Program-made: the position numbers and the translations under genes
From: Triticum aestivum
Taxonomy: Eukaryota; Streptophyta; Magnoliopsida; Poales; Poaceae
DNA length: 64,000 nt
Reading direction: 5' to 3'
Assembly: GCF_018294505.1 (NCBI RefSeq)
Contig: NC_057812.1
Location: forward strand, 60,991,789 to 61,055,788
The notes under the pieces: model-generated
What the model saw: only the letters and a program-made list of their open reading frames with translations
Database searches by the model: none
What the model was told of the DNA's origin: nothing
In this document: piece after piece, positions 44,126 to 55,859 of the stretch
How the letters are laid out: each line of letters begins with the position of its first letter
Numbering within the stretch: the first letter of the stretch is position 1

Positions 44126-46944
44126 ATGGCGGACGATGAGTTAACTGATATGATGTATGACATGGAGTTTGGAGAACTGATGAAAGACTGGATAGAAGAT
44201 TGGTCAGATGATGAAAATTCAGATCGTGGAGATAGGTCAGAGAATGGGAACGTATTGGAAGATCTTAATGTGAGTGGCATTATCATGTTGTAATTTTTTG
44301 GTGGCATCCGACAATATTATATTTTGAAAATTTATAGATGGATGAACATGATGATGGTCAGGAAAATAATGAGCATGATGATGGTGAGGAAAACAACTCG
44401 GAGATCTCGAATGAAGATTACATTAGTCAGGTATGGAAGTGGAATTTTTTGTTGGCATGCATGCAATTGAATTAATCCTGGAATATTATATGATAAGTAC
44501 TTATGTATTTGTGTTATATTTTTCAGCTCATTTCCGAATGTCATAATGCGTACGACTAGTACGGTGAATCCGACGCGGAGACAGGCCTTGATGTCGAATC
44601 ATTAGCTGCACCTAATTCTGGGGAGTCGCAATTGTCGGTCATAATGAGTGATGTATGTATGTAATCAATGTTGTATGGAAGTAATGTTATACCATAGAAA
44701 ACTGTTTTCATGGCTATGTTATGATTGTGTAGGTGATAGAAGTTGAGGGGAAAAAGAATGTCCAAGATAGTGCTAGTGCAGATGATAAGAGGGATATGTT
44801 CATGCAGATAATACAAATGACTCTTACGTCTCATGAGGCTGCGTATGATTTCTACAACAGCTATGCTAGAGATAATGGTTTCAGCATTAGAAAGAATAGG
44901 GTCCGGTATAGCAAAACCGAGTCACGTCATATGCGTTATAGGCGGTTTGTTTGTTCCAGACAAGGAAAACTGACAGCAAGTTGCTAACCGAGGAAGGACA
45001 CAGCCGTAGGCTCAGACCCGAGACACGCTGCCACTGCGAAGCGCACCTGACCGTGAAGCTTGACCAAAAGCATGGGGTTTAGTATGTTGATAGTTTTGAG
45101 GACAAGCATAGCCATATCTTGGCAGGACCGGACGAGGTACCTTTTCTTTGGTCCCACAGAAAAATCAAAGAGTACCAGAGAGCTGAGATACTGTCCATGG
45201 GAGCTGCAGGGATTAGAATTCACGACATGATGGATTCCTTCATCAGCAAACATGTATGGTATGGCGGTGTTGGTTTTACCAGGCGTGAAATATACAACCT
45301 TTGCGCCAGGGAGAAGAGGAAGCTGCTTTCAAAAGGTGATGCTGCCACAGTCATAGGCATCATGGCCAGTAGGAAACAGAGGGATCCTAGCTTCTTTTTC
45401 GAGTACAAGCTAGACAAGGAAGGACATATGAATAGGATGTTCTGGTGTGACTCCCAGTCTCGTCATGACTATGAGGACTTCGGCGACGTGCTTGTATTTG
45501 ACAGCACGTACAAGATGAACCGGTATGGTATGCCATTCATACCCTTTGTTGGTCTTAACAATCACCGGAAGACCACTGTTTTTGCTTGTGCCATAGTTTC
45601 GGACGAGACCGAAGAGACATATGTGTGGCTGCTGGAGACTTTTTTGAGGTCCATGTGTCAAAAGATGCCGAAGAGTGTTATCACGGACGCCGACGCTGCG
45701 ATGATCAAGGCAATTCGCCAAGTCTTGCCAGACGTGTGGCACCGTATATGTACGTGGCATATAGAAAAAAAATGAAGATTCACCTCAGTCACAAGTCCTT
45801 GAAGGAGTTCCGAACTCTTCTGTACTACAGCACGTCCACGGCCACGTTTGAGGAGAGATGGCACGCGTTTTCCAAAAGATGGCAGTCGGAAAAAACAGTA
45901 ACATGGTTGAGACGGATGTATAAGAAGAGGAGACTGTGGGCCGCGGCTTATCTGACAGAGGGTTTTTGGCTTGGCATGAAAAGCAACCAGAGGAGTGAAA
46001 GTCTAAACTCATGCCTTCACCTCCACCTAGACGGTGAAATGACCCTGGTGGATATGATTTTGCACTATGAGAACGCCGTTGTACGTATCCGTGAGAATGA
46101 GGCACGAGATGATTGCACGGCCTCACAGAGTTTACCGGTGGCAGTTACTAGCTCGAGGGAACTTGAGATAGCTGCTTCTCACGTCTTCACTCCAGCAAAC
46201 TTCTATATGTTGCAAGCTGATCTTAGGAAAATTGGCGGCATGGAGATTGTAGAAATAAAGCTCGGAGACGGATCACAGCAGTACATCGTGGCCTGGAAGA
46301 ATAACCGGAAGAGCCGTTTTTGGGTGGAGTACACTCCAGTAAATTCCGCAGAAACTATAAGGTGCAGCTGCAGAAGAATGATTCGAAAGGGTCTACCTTG
46401 CAAGCACATATTCCATGTACTGAAGTACTTGAATATATCTGAAATACCAAAGTGTTTAGTTCTTGTGCGGTTCACGAAAGACGCAAGGTTGGGACTGCCC
46501 GCGAGGCGCACAAGCGATCTGTTGGGATTTGGATGGACTGGAGCAGCTGAAAGAATGAAATATAGCCAGGTCAGTGTGTTGGCTTCAGAAGCTATGCATG
46601 CAGCATGCAAACACCCAGCTTTGTGGGATCAGTTACAGGAGAGTTTGAAGACCGTGATAGCTAAGAGCCATGAGTATGATCAGCTAAAGGAAAATTTGAG
46701 TAAGAAAACGGCTGATCATAGTACTTGTGCAATTGAATATGTAGACGATGGTGAAGGCAACATAGTTGAAGTTCAAGATCCTATTAAAGTATCAACGAAA
46801 GGTGCAACTAAGGTAGATGAGAACCACCCTATGTCGAAAAATGGTAGGCCACTTTTGTACGACGAGATCAGAATCAGGTGCGGCGCATGCAAATTGCTAG
46901 GGCACACTAAACGCAGCAAGAAATGCAAACTAAATAAGAAGTAA
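44126..46944 (+). pseudogene. FAR1/FRS-like (MULE transposase-derived) pseudogene
   Basis: Four exons with good borders, all phase 0: 44126-44269, 44338-44430, 44527-44652 and 44733-46944. The N-terminus is acidic, followed by a FAR1-type zinc-finger region (YDFYNSYARDNGFSIRKN), a MULE transposase domain (VFDSTYKMN, ITDADAAMI) and a SWIM zinc finger (CSC..LPCKHIFHVL). FAR1/FRS proteins are nuclear regulators domesticated from Mutator-like transposases. It is broken at four points: TAG at 44557-44559, a frameshift in the A-run near 44966, TAG at 45080-45082, and a frameshift in A8 near 45765-45772. Expression as full protein is excluded as the sequence stands. A possible donor GTAAGT overlaps the stop at 46941 and a further basic exon could follow at 47018. 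Confidence 0.85.
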
Positions 46945-47923
46945 GTTTTTGTACGCATTGTAGGTTATAATTGTTTTTAACTTGTCATTCATTAACTTTT
47001 CCTGTTATCGTGTGCAGAAGCGTGGTGGGCGAAGAAGAGTAGAACAGTTGCTAGAGTTATGTTAGGATGAATCCAGTGATCTAATAGTGAGGTGTTTACA
47101 ATGTGTTACTGCATACATGATACATGATATATACTATTGCAAGAGGCCAGTACCTTGAGATAGTGCTTGTAGCATATATGGACTAAACAGGAGGCGGTCA
47201 CTAGGGACTTTAATCATGGAAAATGGATAGCATTTTAGCCATTGTAATGATGGCATCTTTTGTGTTGTCCACTCTAGTTATATTATATTAGAAAACTAGA
47301 CGATACCCGACATGTTGTTGCGGGAATGTTTTGCAATATATTCATCGATAAATGCTTCCGTGTAACATGTATATGTTGTTGCGGGAATCTTTTGTTTGCA
47401 TGTTGTAGTGGACCTTTCTCCATACATGTTGAATGACGAGGTGGGAAACTTGCATGTTAAGAGAAATAGGTTAGTGGTGGCTAGTTGTTTAGATACAGAA
47501 GATGTAATTATGTGTGGTAATAATTAACTTTTTTTACTCCTTTGGTTCACCACAATTTAGATATGGAAGATACCAGCTCACTTTTGTCTATAGTATAGAC
47601 TTCGTACCAAAAACCCACCATTTTCACCTCATAAAGAAAAGAAAAACCCACCATTTCAGGGCTTGTAGTGTAACTCGTGTCGCTTGTCGCGATGACGTGG
47701 AGGGGGGTGACGGATGCCATTAGACGGTGCGACACACGGCTGCTCCCATTGCCGATCCCATTTAACAATTTTTATTTTGATTACAACCCGTTTAAATGGG
47801 CCGCGCTGGCCATCTAGTCGGGGTGGTTCTTCCCTCGCGATCTCCACGCGCGTTCTATCTATCTACTGCGACCGCCGCCGCCGCCGCCACCGATCCACGT
47901 CTTGCCGCCGGTCACGTTACGCC
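46945..47923 (+). other. Spacer between FAR1-like and GRF-like genes
   Basis: A/T-rich sequence with a short direct repeat TGTTGTTGCGGGAAT (47321-47335 and 47375-47389). The 3' end holds a GC-rich presumed 5' UTR with a (CCG)6 run at 47872-47889, consistent with a promoter and leader for the next gene. No TATA is clearly placed. Confidence 0.4.
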
Positions 47924-49089
47924 ATGGTTTCATGGAGCGACGAGTCGAGCTCTTCTTCGGATGGCGAATCCGTGACTAGCCTGCAGGTACGCTCCTACTA
48001 TATAATCTCCAGATAGTTCTAGGCTTAGGGTTAGGGTTCTTCATTTCCGGTATTTCACGCAGGGCGTTGATTTGTGCATTATCTCTGTTGTTTCGTTTAG
48101 CTTCCTAGGACTATCCCGTTCTATGAATGGAGTGGCATTGCTCACGATTTGTCTTCTCGTTGTCTGCATCGAGAACCTTGCGTCAGGCTAGTTGCTTTTG
48201 ATTCCTTGGACACTGGCAGACGTTTTCTTGCCTGTGGTCAGAAGGTATGTTGTTCCATACTTTAAATATATGTTTACATTACCTCGTGCTCGACTTACTT
48301 CGCGGTAATCCATTGATCTGCCCAAAATTGCATACAATGTCAATTAATTTGTGCATTTACAAATTCCGTATTTATGTTGTCTTTTTCACAGTCTAATATT
48401 TGTTTTAGCATATAATAGCATATACTTGTAGTTAATTGATCCATATACATATATATGTATATCATTGCATGCTACATTTTGTGTTTATATGATTGAGACC
48501 ATATTTTTAGTGCATTGCATGTAATTGTATTGCATTTGTGCATATATGATTGAGACCATATTTTTTCATACTGCAGGAAGAAGTGAAATGTAACTATGTG
48601 GAATGGATAGACCCGGAGTGGTCAGTGGCTACGAAGTTCTGCCTGAGAGAACTGTGGAGCATGTATGACGAGAAGCTGAGACAGAATATTAAGAATGCTG
48701 AAGACAAATGCATGTTAATTGGAGAAAAGAGGAGGACGGAGGAAGAGCTGAGATTTTTCAAAATGGACTTTGCTAAACTGGTGGCTGATAAGGAGGATGC
48801 TCTCACGTAGTTGGGCAATGCAAGATTGTCACTTAGCAATCTCAAAGAGGAGCTGGAGAAGAGTAAGATGGAAGACCATGGTTGTGCCAACCTACATCAG
48901 GTCCTGAGGGTAAAGGCTGAGAAAGACCGGGGCCGGGTGGTGCTAGAGAGAGACCAAGTGATGAGAGAGAGGGACCAGCTGAAGCAAGAGAAGAAAAAAC
49001 TTGAGTATATTATTGCAGATTTTCTCAAACAGAAACATGGGTACGTTGATAAGATCAAGAAGCTGAAGGAGATTTGTGATGAATTTTAA
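47924..49089 (+). pseudogene. GRF-zinc-finger-like, coiled-coil protein with in-frame stop
   Basis: Three exons join in phase: 47924-47986, 48101-48244 and 48577-49089 (239 codons). The N-terminus is serine-rich (SDESSSSSDGES). The middle has CLHREPCVRLVAF..TGRRFLACG..VKCNYVEWID, which fits the GRF-type zinc-finger layout (spaced Cys, a GRRF core, a following aromatic/acidic segment). The C-terminal half is a charged coiled coil. TAG at 48808-48810 interrupts the coiled coil, after which the frame remains open to the TAA at 49087. Intron 1 has a short telomere-like TTAGGGTTAGGGTT (48026-48039), common near plant 5' ends. Function is not known. The truncated form would keep the zinc finger. 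Confidence 0.65.
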
Positions 49090-49249
49090 GTATGTTTTGT
49101 GGTTTATTGTTGAACTGAATGAACAAGTCCTATCTGCATTGTGGCCAGTTCATTTGTGTAAGGTCTAAGTATATTATATTAACCAATAAATTATATCACT
49201 TTCGAAATAGTTTGCCCTTGTTTGACCTGCATCCTAATGCGGGTTCTCA

Positions 49250-49433
49250 GCTAAACATTGAAATTCTTTTGGTTCCACCGGAGCTCTAAATCGTACTGAT
49301 CAAGGGGGCGAAAGAGTAGTTGATCATGTGATTGATGGTGCTACTGATCCTGATCTTCATGATGTAGAAAAGGAAAAGGCTAACAAAAATGTAGCAAAAA
49401 AAACTGTGCAACGTGATTTGAAGCAACAGATAA
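49250..49433 (+). pseudogene. Possible coding remnant
   Basis: A frame reading ..RVVDHVIDGATDPDLHDVEKEK.. is open and amino-acid-like, with basic/acidic content, and runs into the duplicated 460-bp segment. No family is recognised. It may be the edge of an exon of the preceding gene or captured sequence. Confidence 0.3.
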
Positions 49434-49892
49434 CGCCAAGGGAGTCTGGCGCAAGACACGAGGAAGATCCACCTGCGGACGCCGATCCCAGAAATCCAGC
49501 GGCGCAATCATGCGCATGGCATCCTAGGCGGATCTGCCTACTCCACCAACCGCAGGATCCACGGGTGGCCCGTCTGCGTCCGACACGCGGGCTGTCTCCA
49601 CCGAGCGGTCGGGCGGGTCCGGACCTGGCGCGTCGCCCCGCGCCAACTGGCGCTCGTCGACTGGGTCGCCCGCGCGGGGACCGGATCTGTCGTTGTCTCG
49701 GGCGCGGGATCCCACACCGGATGGCACGACAGCCGATGTTGATTCTCAGGCAAACAAAAAGGAATTTATCATTTTTTTCTTATTGTTGAATAATGCCAAA
49801 TCAAATCAAAAAAATATGCAAAAGTAAAAAGGAAATGAATTACTCTTCCATGGAAGAAAAGAATGAACACAGCAGCAAAAAACATTAAGGTA
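49434..49892. repeat. 460-bp duplication, copy 1
   Basis: Direct near-identical repeat of 54474-54933, about 5 kb apart. The left part is GC-rich and Ser/Pro/Gly coding-like in one frame; the right part is A/T-rich. The borders are sharp: shared GCCAAGGGAG on the left, and ACATTAAGGTA on the right. 49893-50040 shows nothing recognised. Confidence 0.9.
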
Positions 49893-50124
49893 CATTTTAA
49901 ATTATTGTACAAATAAAAAGAAAATAAATATTTAATTGAATAAGTGAAATATAAGACATTAATTTTTCGTACACATTGAATAAGTGAAATATAACACATT
50001 GAAGCAGCTCGGTTTTAAATGTGGTACTAATCTGTGCGCGGGTGAGGCTGGCCTGTGACGGCCCACCCGAATTAGGCCCAAGCGAGCGTCGCGCCGGGCA
50101 CATCCCAGCGGTGCTGGGAGTTTA

Positions 50125-50366
50125 GTCCCACCTTGCAAAGCGAGGGGAGCTCACACCGGTTTATATACCGGGTTGAGCTTCCCGTCTCAAGTTCCTTTCT
50201 AAAGCGGGCAGCACATGCCTAAACCCATCCGTCTCTGCCCAGTGGGGCCTACTAGCTGCCTATTATCACAATCTGGCAGGCCTGCATCCTGGCCCAATAA
50301 ATGATTGGGTTGCTAGTCGTATGCTGGCAGTTGAATTGTGTAGTATGCAGCTAGTAGGCGGGCTTT
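50125..50366 (+). ncRNA. Candidate Pol III-type small RNA unit, copy 1
   Basis: GTCCCACCTTG at 50125-50135 resembles the plant snRNA upstream element (USE), and TTTATATA at 50160-50167 is a TATA box. The 24-bp gap is the spacing of plant Pol III (U6-like) promoters. A T6 run at 50359-50364 could terminate a transcript of about 170-180 nt starting near 50187. The RNA would not match U6, U3 or 7SL starts that I know. Shared with 52685-52920. The assignment is a hypothesis from promoter layout. Confidence 0.4.
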
Positions 50367-51023
50367 TTTGTCATATTTCACTTTTTGCATTTCTCACCAT
50401 TATTTGTTGTTCTTCAAATCACCTCATAAAAGAATATAACACAACAATTTTTCGCACATTCGTGAATTTTCTAACTGTCAGAACAAGTAATACAGAAAAT
50501 ATATATGTGTTTTAAATTTTTTTCAAAGATAAAACTAAAAAGAAATATTTTATTTAACAAGTGAAATGAAAGAGAACGCATTATCTTGCATAATTTGAAT
50601 TGTAAAGCTGTCGGAATTAATGTAAGAGGAGAAATAGATTTGATTTTAAAATATTTAAAATATATATTAGAAATGAAATAGGTAAACATCATGGCAATGC
50701 ACACATTTCCATTGCAACCAGTAATTTAGGCTAACTAGGATTGTTTCCAAACACAAATGTGAGATTATGATAACCTTGCAGGGTTAAGCTATGTATTAGA
50801 ATCTAGAACCAAATTAACGCAACCTTAGAGTTGAAGAAGTTGCTGATCCATATATCAATAATAATGCTCTATTTTCACTTCAAGCCAGCATAAACTTATA
50901 TAACCAAATCCAGCATGGCCTGCAGTCTGCCTAACCCATCATCCTAGGCTTACAAAGGTCATGAGCACCGCAAAATAACAGCAGCAACTACTAAAACATC
51001 GCAACAAAGTAAAGGCCACATCT
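50367..51023. other. A/T-rich spacer
   Basis: There is no gene, known repeat or motif that I can support in this A/T-rich stretch. Confidence 0.4.
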
Positions 51024-51740
51024 TCAGCAGGAAGTAGAGTCTTCTTTTTTATCCTTCCACTCTTGCCCCGTTGATTCTCCACCCCAGTCTTGCTCCCACC
51101 TCCAGCACTTTTTTTGTGGCTCCTTTGTCTGAAAAATAGATCAATTAACAATCCAATGGCTCAGTAGTTTCATTATAGAGAAAGTAGAAATGGGATTATT
51201 TATGAAAATAAAAGGATAACACATGCATTACATTAACAACTGCATTACATAACTTAACAGTTTGAACACATCACATTTTCACTATCTAAACTTCATCATT
51301 ATATAACTTAACACTTACTGCAGTTCTCTAGGTTTGGTAGCATGGTACTATATGAACCAACGTATTAAAAACTACAGTATTCTTGCGTATACATATGAGA
51401 TAACATGGTTTGACTAAAACGGAGATTTCTGGAGTATTCACAATACATACAACTGTTTGGTATGTTGTAAATTGTGCTGCATAGCTATTACATTTAAGCA
51501 CTCACAAACTCTGTTTTTTAAAAAGAGGCTACATTTTTCATGCAGAGAAATAACTATATTTTTCCCAATACTGCAGTAGTAAAATCACATTTATTAGGGG
51601 CAACCAAACAACTCACTGTAAATACAGCTAACATAATCTCAAATACTGAAGTATTCTCAAAGAACTTAGAACATAGTATGCTATCAAACGGGTCCAAACT
51701 GACTCACTCAGATAGACTAACTGAAGACACTGACATACCA

Positions 51741-52477
51741 TCACTCTGTTTTCTTGTCCTTCATCTTGTTGATGCACTCTGAGTGACGAATGCCCATACG
51801 GATGTAGGTCTCCGCTTCAATCGGCATGGTCCTGTCTCCGAGATGCGGGATCCCTGGACCCACAATCTGCACGTCCGCCGGCTGCTCCTGGACAACATCA
51901 TCCTGCTCCTCCTCTCCAGCACTGTCGTCCAGCAGCAGAACAACCTCCTCTTCCCCGCTCCCATCCTTGCTCTGCTCCACATCTTCGCTATCACTCTTAT
52001 CCTCGCTATGCTCCACATCTTCACTATCACTCTCATCCTTGCTCTGCTCTACATCATTGTCAGAGTGAACATTGGATAGATCAACCGGAGCAGGCACCGC
52101 AAGCAACACTCCGACAAGATCTAGCACTGGAATAGGAGGGGCGCGGCGGCGCGAGCGGTACATGTACCACCTCGCACGCTGACACGGATCCGGGGAGTTC
52201 TCCGCTCGTTCATAGCCCAGAGGAAAACCTGGACTGGAACAACTCCTCGAGCAGGACCAAACAACGATTTCTTCTCATTGCCCGTAAGCACCTTGATGAG
52301 ACCCCTACCATGGTCGATGAACATCTGCAAGCTGCGAAAGCAGCTGCAGATCTCCTCCACATTCACCCTCTTCTCCAGATCGCCCTGACAGAACTTCCCA
52401 ACTGCCTCCTCCCACTTTTCTTGAGCGCGGCGACAATCACTTGCCGACCGCGACCTCCTTCCCTTCTTGGCCCCCAT
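51741..52477 (-). CDS. Uncharacterised protein with acidic 12-residue repeats
   Basis: Minus strand, ATG at 52477 (MGAKKGRRSRSAS, nuclear-signal-like). A globular part (CRRAQEKWEEAVGKFCQG, FRSLQMFIDHGRG) is followed by an acidic part with three 12-residue repeats of the DVEQSKDxSDSE type. The two parts are in different frames. Joining the donor CGAG/GTGGTA (about 52166) to the acceptor TTCCAG/TGCTAG (about 52123) keeps frame, but that intron would be only 44 bp, below the usual plant minimum, so a frameshift is as likely. A further small exon may lie at 51024-51128. No family recognised. Low-complexity acidity suggests a chromatin or RNA-associated role, but this is a guess. Confidence 0.45.
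51969..52066. repeat. 36-bp coding tandem repeat
   Basis: Units start at 51969, 52005 and 52041 (GCTCTGCTCCACATCTTC type), encoding the acidic 12-residue repeats on the minus strand. Because 36 is a multiple of three, copy changes keep the frame. Confidence 0.85.
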
Positions 52478-52684
52478 CGCCGGCGACACTAGATGTGATA
52501 TTTGAGCTCACGGAGTGAATGGGGAACAGAAGCAAAGACCTAGGGTTCGTATCTGCCAGATGAAATGGGGATTTTTTTCCCTCTCCAGCTGATAATCGCG
52601 TGTAAGGCCGGCCTGGTACGACCCACCCAAATTAGGCCCAAATTAAAGCCGCGATGGGCACTGTCTCGGGGTGGTGGGAGTTTA

Positions 52685-52920
52685 GTCCCACCTCGCCAAC
52701 GGAGAGGAGCTCGCACCGGTTTATAAACCCACCTGAGCTAATCATCTCAAGTTCCTATCTAAAGCAGGAAGCTCATTGCCTAACCAGTCTCTCTCTGCCC
52801 CGTTGGGCCTACCGGCAACTTATATACATTCACCGCGGGCCTGCATCCTAGCCCAATGGGTTACTAGTCGTATGAAGGCCGTGAGGTTTCATATAAATGC
52901 TGTTGGGTAGGCTGGCATTT
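52685..52920 (+). ncRNA. Candidate Pol III-type small RNA unit, copy 2
   Basis: GTCCCACCTCG at 52685-52695 and TTTATAAA at 52720-52727 have exactly the same 24-bp spacing as copy 1. Downstream conserved blocks include CTCAAGTTCCT, TCTCTGCCC and GCCTGCATCCT..CTAGTCGTATG. A T5 run occurs near 52917-52921, giving about 175 nt. Sequence between the blocks has diverged, so the promoter and a few RNA blocks are the conserved parts. Confidence 0.4.
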
Positions 52921-52929
52921 TTATTATTA

Positions 52930-53450
52930 ATTTTTTTTGCATATGTCACATGTCTAATTTTTTGCATATGTCACATGTCAAATTTTGCAAACAAGTTTGA
53001 AGCATTAAATTTTCAAATTTTAAATTAAATATAAATTTTACAAAATATTTAAAATATTTGGACCAAACATTTCCACCATGTGAGGATACCCAAAGTAATT
53101 TTTTAAATTTGTATTCAATTTTTTTGCATATGTCAATTGTCTAATTTTGCACACAAGTTTGAAACAAAATATGTCACATGTCAATTTTTTGCATATGTCA
53201 CATGTCAAATTTTGCAAACAAGTTTGAAGCATTAAATTTTCAAATTTTAAATTAAATATAAAATTTACAAAATATTTAAACTATTTAGACCAAACATTTC
53301 CACCATGTGAGGATACCCAAAGTAATTTTTTAAATTTGTATTCAATTTTTTGCATATGTCAAATGTCTAATTTTGCACACAAGTTCGAAACAAAATATCT
53401 CACATGTCAATTTTTTTTGCATATGTCACATGTCAAATTTGGCACACATG
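52930..53450. repeat. 227-bp tandem repeat, about two units
   Basis: The landmark GAGGATACCCAAAGTAATTT occurs at 53082 and 53309. Units also contain the small motif GCATATGTCACATGTC several times. A/T-rich and non-coding. It leads directly into the 321-bp array. Confidence 0.85.
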
Positions 53451-54478
53451 TCAGGACCACATCCAAATCACCCCTATTTTGGCACACATGATCTCTTGCA
53501 CAAACAAAGCTAGTTTTTCAAGGTTTTATATTTTTTATATTTTTTTATTAATTTATAATGCCCTCTAGACTAACTGGTTAAACCATCAGTCTATACCTCA
53601 AGAGGGCATTGTAAAGTATTAATTTTACAAATTTTATTTCATAACCATGTTTGGAACATGTGGGTCACCATGTACAACAAAATTTGGGTGATTTGGAGGT
53701 GGTGGAAAAAATCACGTATGTTTAAAAACTGGCTTAAGTTAGACCAAATGGCCCCTCCGGAATGCGATGATTTTTTCGACCACCTCCAAATCACCACTAT
53801 TTTGGCACACATGATCTGTTGCACAAACAAAGCTAGTTTTCCAAGGTTTTATATTTTTTGAATTTTTTATTAATTTATAATGCCCTCTAGACTGACTGGT
53901 CAAACCATCGGTCTATACCTCAAGGGGGCATTGTAAAGTATTAATTTTCCAAATTTTATTTCATAGTCATGTTTGGAACATGTGGGTCACTATGTAAAAA
54001 AAATTTGGGTAATTTGGAGGTGGTGGAGAAAATCACGTATGTTCAAAAACTGGCTTAAGTTAGACCAAATGGCCCTTCCGGAATGCGATGATTTTTTCGA
54101 CCACCTCCAAATCACCCCTATTTTGGCACACATGATCTCTTGCACAAACAAAGCTAGTTGTCCAAGGTTTTATATTTTTTGAAATTTTTATTAATTTATA
54201 ATGCCCTCTAGACTGACTGGTCAAACCATCGGTCTATACCTCAAGGGGGCATTGTAAAGTATTAATTTTCCAAATTTTCTTTCATAGCCATGTTTGGAAC
54301 ATGTGGGTCACCATGTACAACAAAATTTGGGTGATTTGGAGGTGGTGGAAAAAAATCACGTATGTTCAAAAACTGGCTTAAGTTAGACCAAATGGCCCCT
54401 CCGGAATGCGATGATTTTTTCGACCACCTCCAAATCACCCCTATTTTGGCACACATGATCTCTTGCACAAACAAAGCC
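53440..54478. repeat. 321-bp tandem repeat array with internal hairpin
   Basis: The landmark ATAATGCCCTCTAGAC lies at 53555, 53877 and 54198 (periods 322 and 321). A partial unit precedes and the last unit ends at the 460-bp duplication. Each full unit has an inverted repeat: GGTGATTTGGAGGTGGTGG and the complementary CCACCTCCAAATCACC arms, about 27 bp each including the A/T-rich part, separated by about 60 bp. No coding sequence is supported; the 65-70-codon ORFs repeat with the array. Confidence 0.9.
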
Positions 54479-54933
54479 AAGGGAGTCTGGCGCAAGACAC
54501 GAGGAAGATCCACCTGCGGACGCCGATCCTCAGAGATCCAGCGGCGCAATCGTGCGCACGGGATCCCAGGCGGATCTGCCTACTCCACCAACCGCAGGAT
54601 CCACGGGTGGCCCGTCTGCGTCCGACACGCGGGCTGTCTCCATCGAGCGGTCGGGCGGGTCCGAACCTGGCCCGTCGCCCCGCGCCAACTGGCGCTCGTC
54701 GACTGGGTCGCCCGCGCGGGGACCGGATCTGTCGTTGTCTCAGGCGCGGGATCCCACACCGGATGGCACGACAGCCGAGGTTGATTCTCACGCAAACAAA
54801 AAGGAATTTATCATTTTTTTCTTATTGTTGAATAATGCCAAATCAAATCAAAAAATATGCAAAAGTAAAAAGGAAATGAATTACTCTTCCGTGGAAGAAA
54901 AGAATGAACACAACAGCAAAAAACATTAAGGTA
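54474..54933. repeat. 460-bp duplication, copy 2
   Basis: Near-identical direct copy of 49434-49892, here joined to the end of the 321-bp array. In this copy one frame is open for 125 codons (54552-54929), rich in Ser, Thr, Pro and Gly in its first part; in copy 1 the same frame has a stop early. 54934-55052 holds nothing recognised. Confidence 0.9.
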
Positions 54934-55859
54934 GAACAAATGAAGGGAAGCAAAAATTTATTGGTACGAAACATATAGTCTGACTGTATTACACATACAC
55001 AAGTATGTGTGAGCGACCAAAAATCCACACAAAATCCATGGTATCGTGCTTATTACACTACAACAAAATTACTGTGACGAAAATCCTAATGACGATGGTG
55101 GACAACGTCACATAAATTCTTAATGTATGATGTTGTCATAGGTGGCGTCACCAATTACTGCAAATCGGTGACGATAAGCATCACCGAATTGCCTCGACCT
55201 TTCAGCACACATGGCTCCCAATTTTTGTGACATCTTCGTAATTTCCATGACGAGCCCGCTAGAGTCACCGAGTACTACAAATGTGTGAAGATCATTTTTG
55301 TCATGTTATGTATAGTAGTCAGACCCACCATAGCTAGTTCTTGGGTTATTGAGTGATTGGGCCCATGCGTCAGTGTTGGCAGTGAGATTGCCATAGTTTT
55401 TTCAAAGGCTAGCATGTGTTGTATTTTTTGATATAATATAAATAGGTAGTAGCCATGGAAATACTAATAATCATTATTTTTTATAAAGGTAAAACTTATT
55501 TTCTTCTTTCTAATATAAATAGGTAGTGGTTGGGCTAAAAACTCAAAGTGAGCGTTCGTGAGCTGATGTTGTTTATCTCGAATATAAAAATGAAAATAGG
55601 AGCCAAGAGGAAATGAGTGAACATTATTTTCATGTTGTATAATATAATAAATAGTTAGTGTGTATGCAAAAAAACTTTCAATGGCACACTCTCATGAGCT
55701 AATGTTGTTACATTTCTATCTCAAAAGTCAAAAAGGAAATATGGGAGTTGATTGGATTTTTTTAATTCTTATCACCCACCTTTTAAAACGATGGCACGCC
55801 AAAAATTCACAACCACAGAGAAAAAACAAAACAAAAGTCAGCTCCGTGCGTGGGTCGGC

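Noticed and set aside
53658..54182. Repeated 65-70-codon ORFs (MWVTMYNKIW type)
   Set aside because: They recur once per 321-bp unit and are a by-product of the tandem array.
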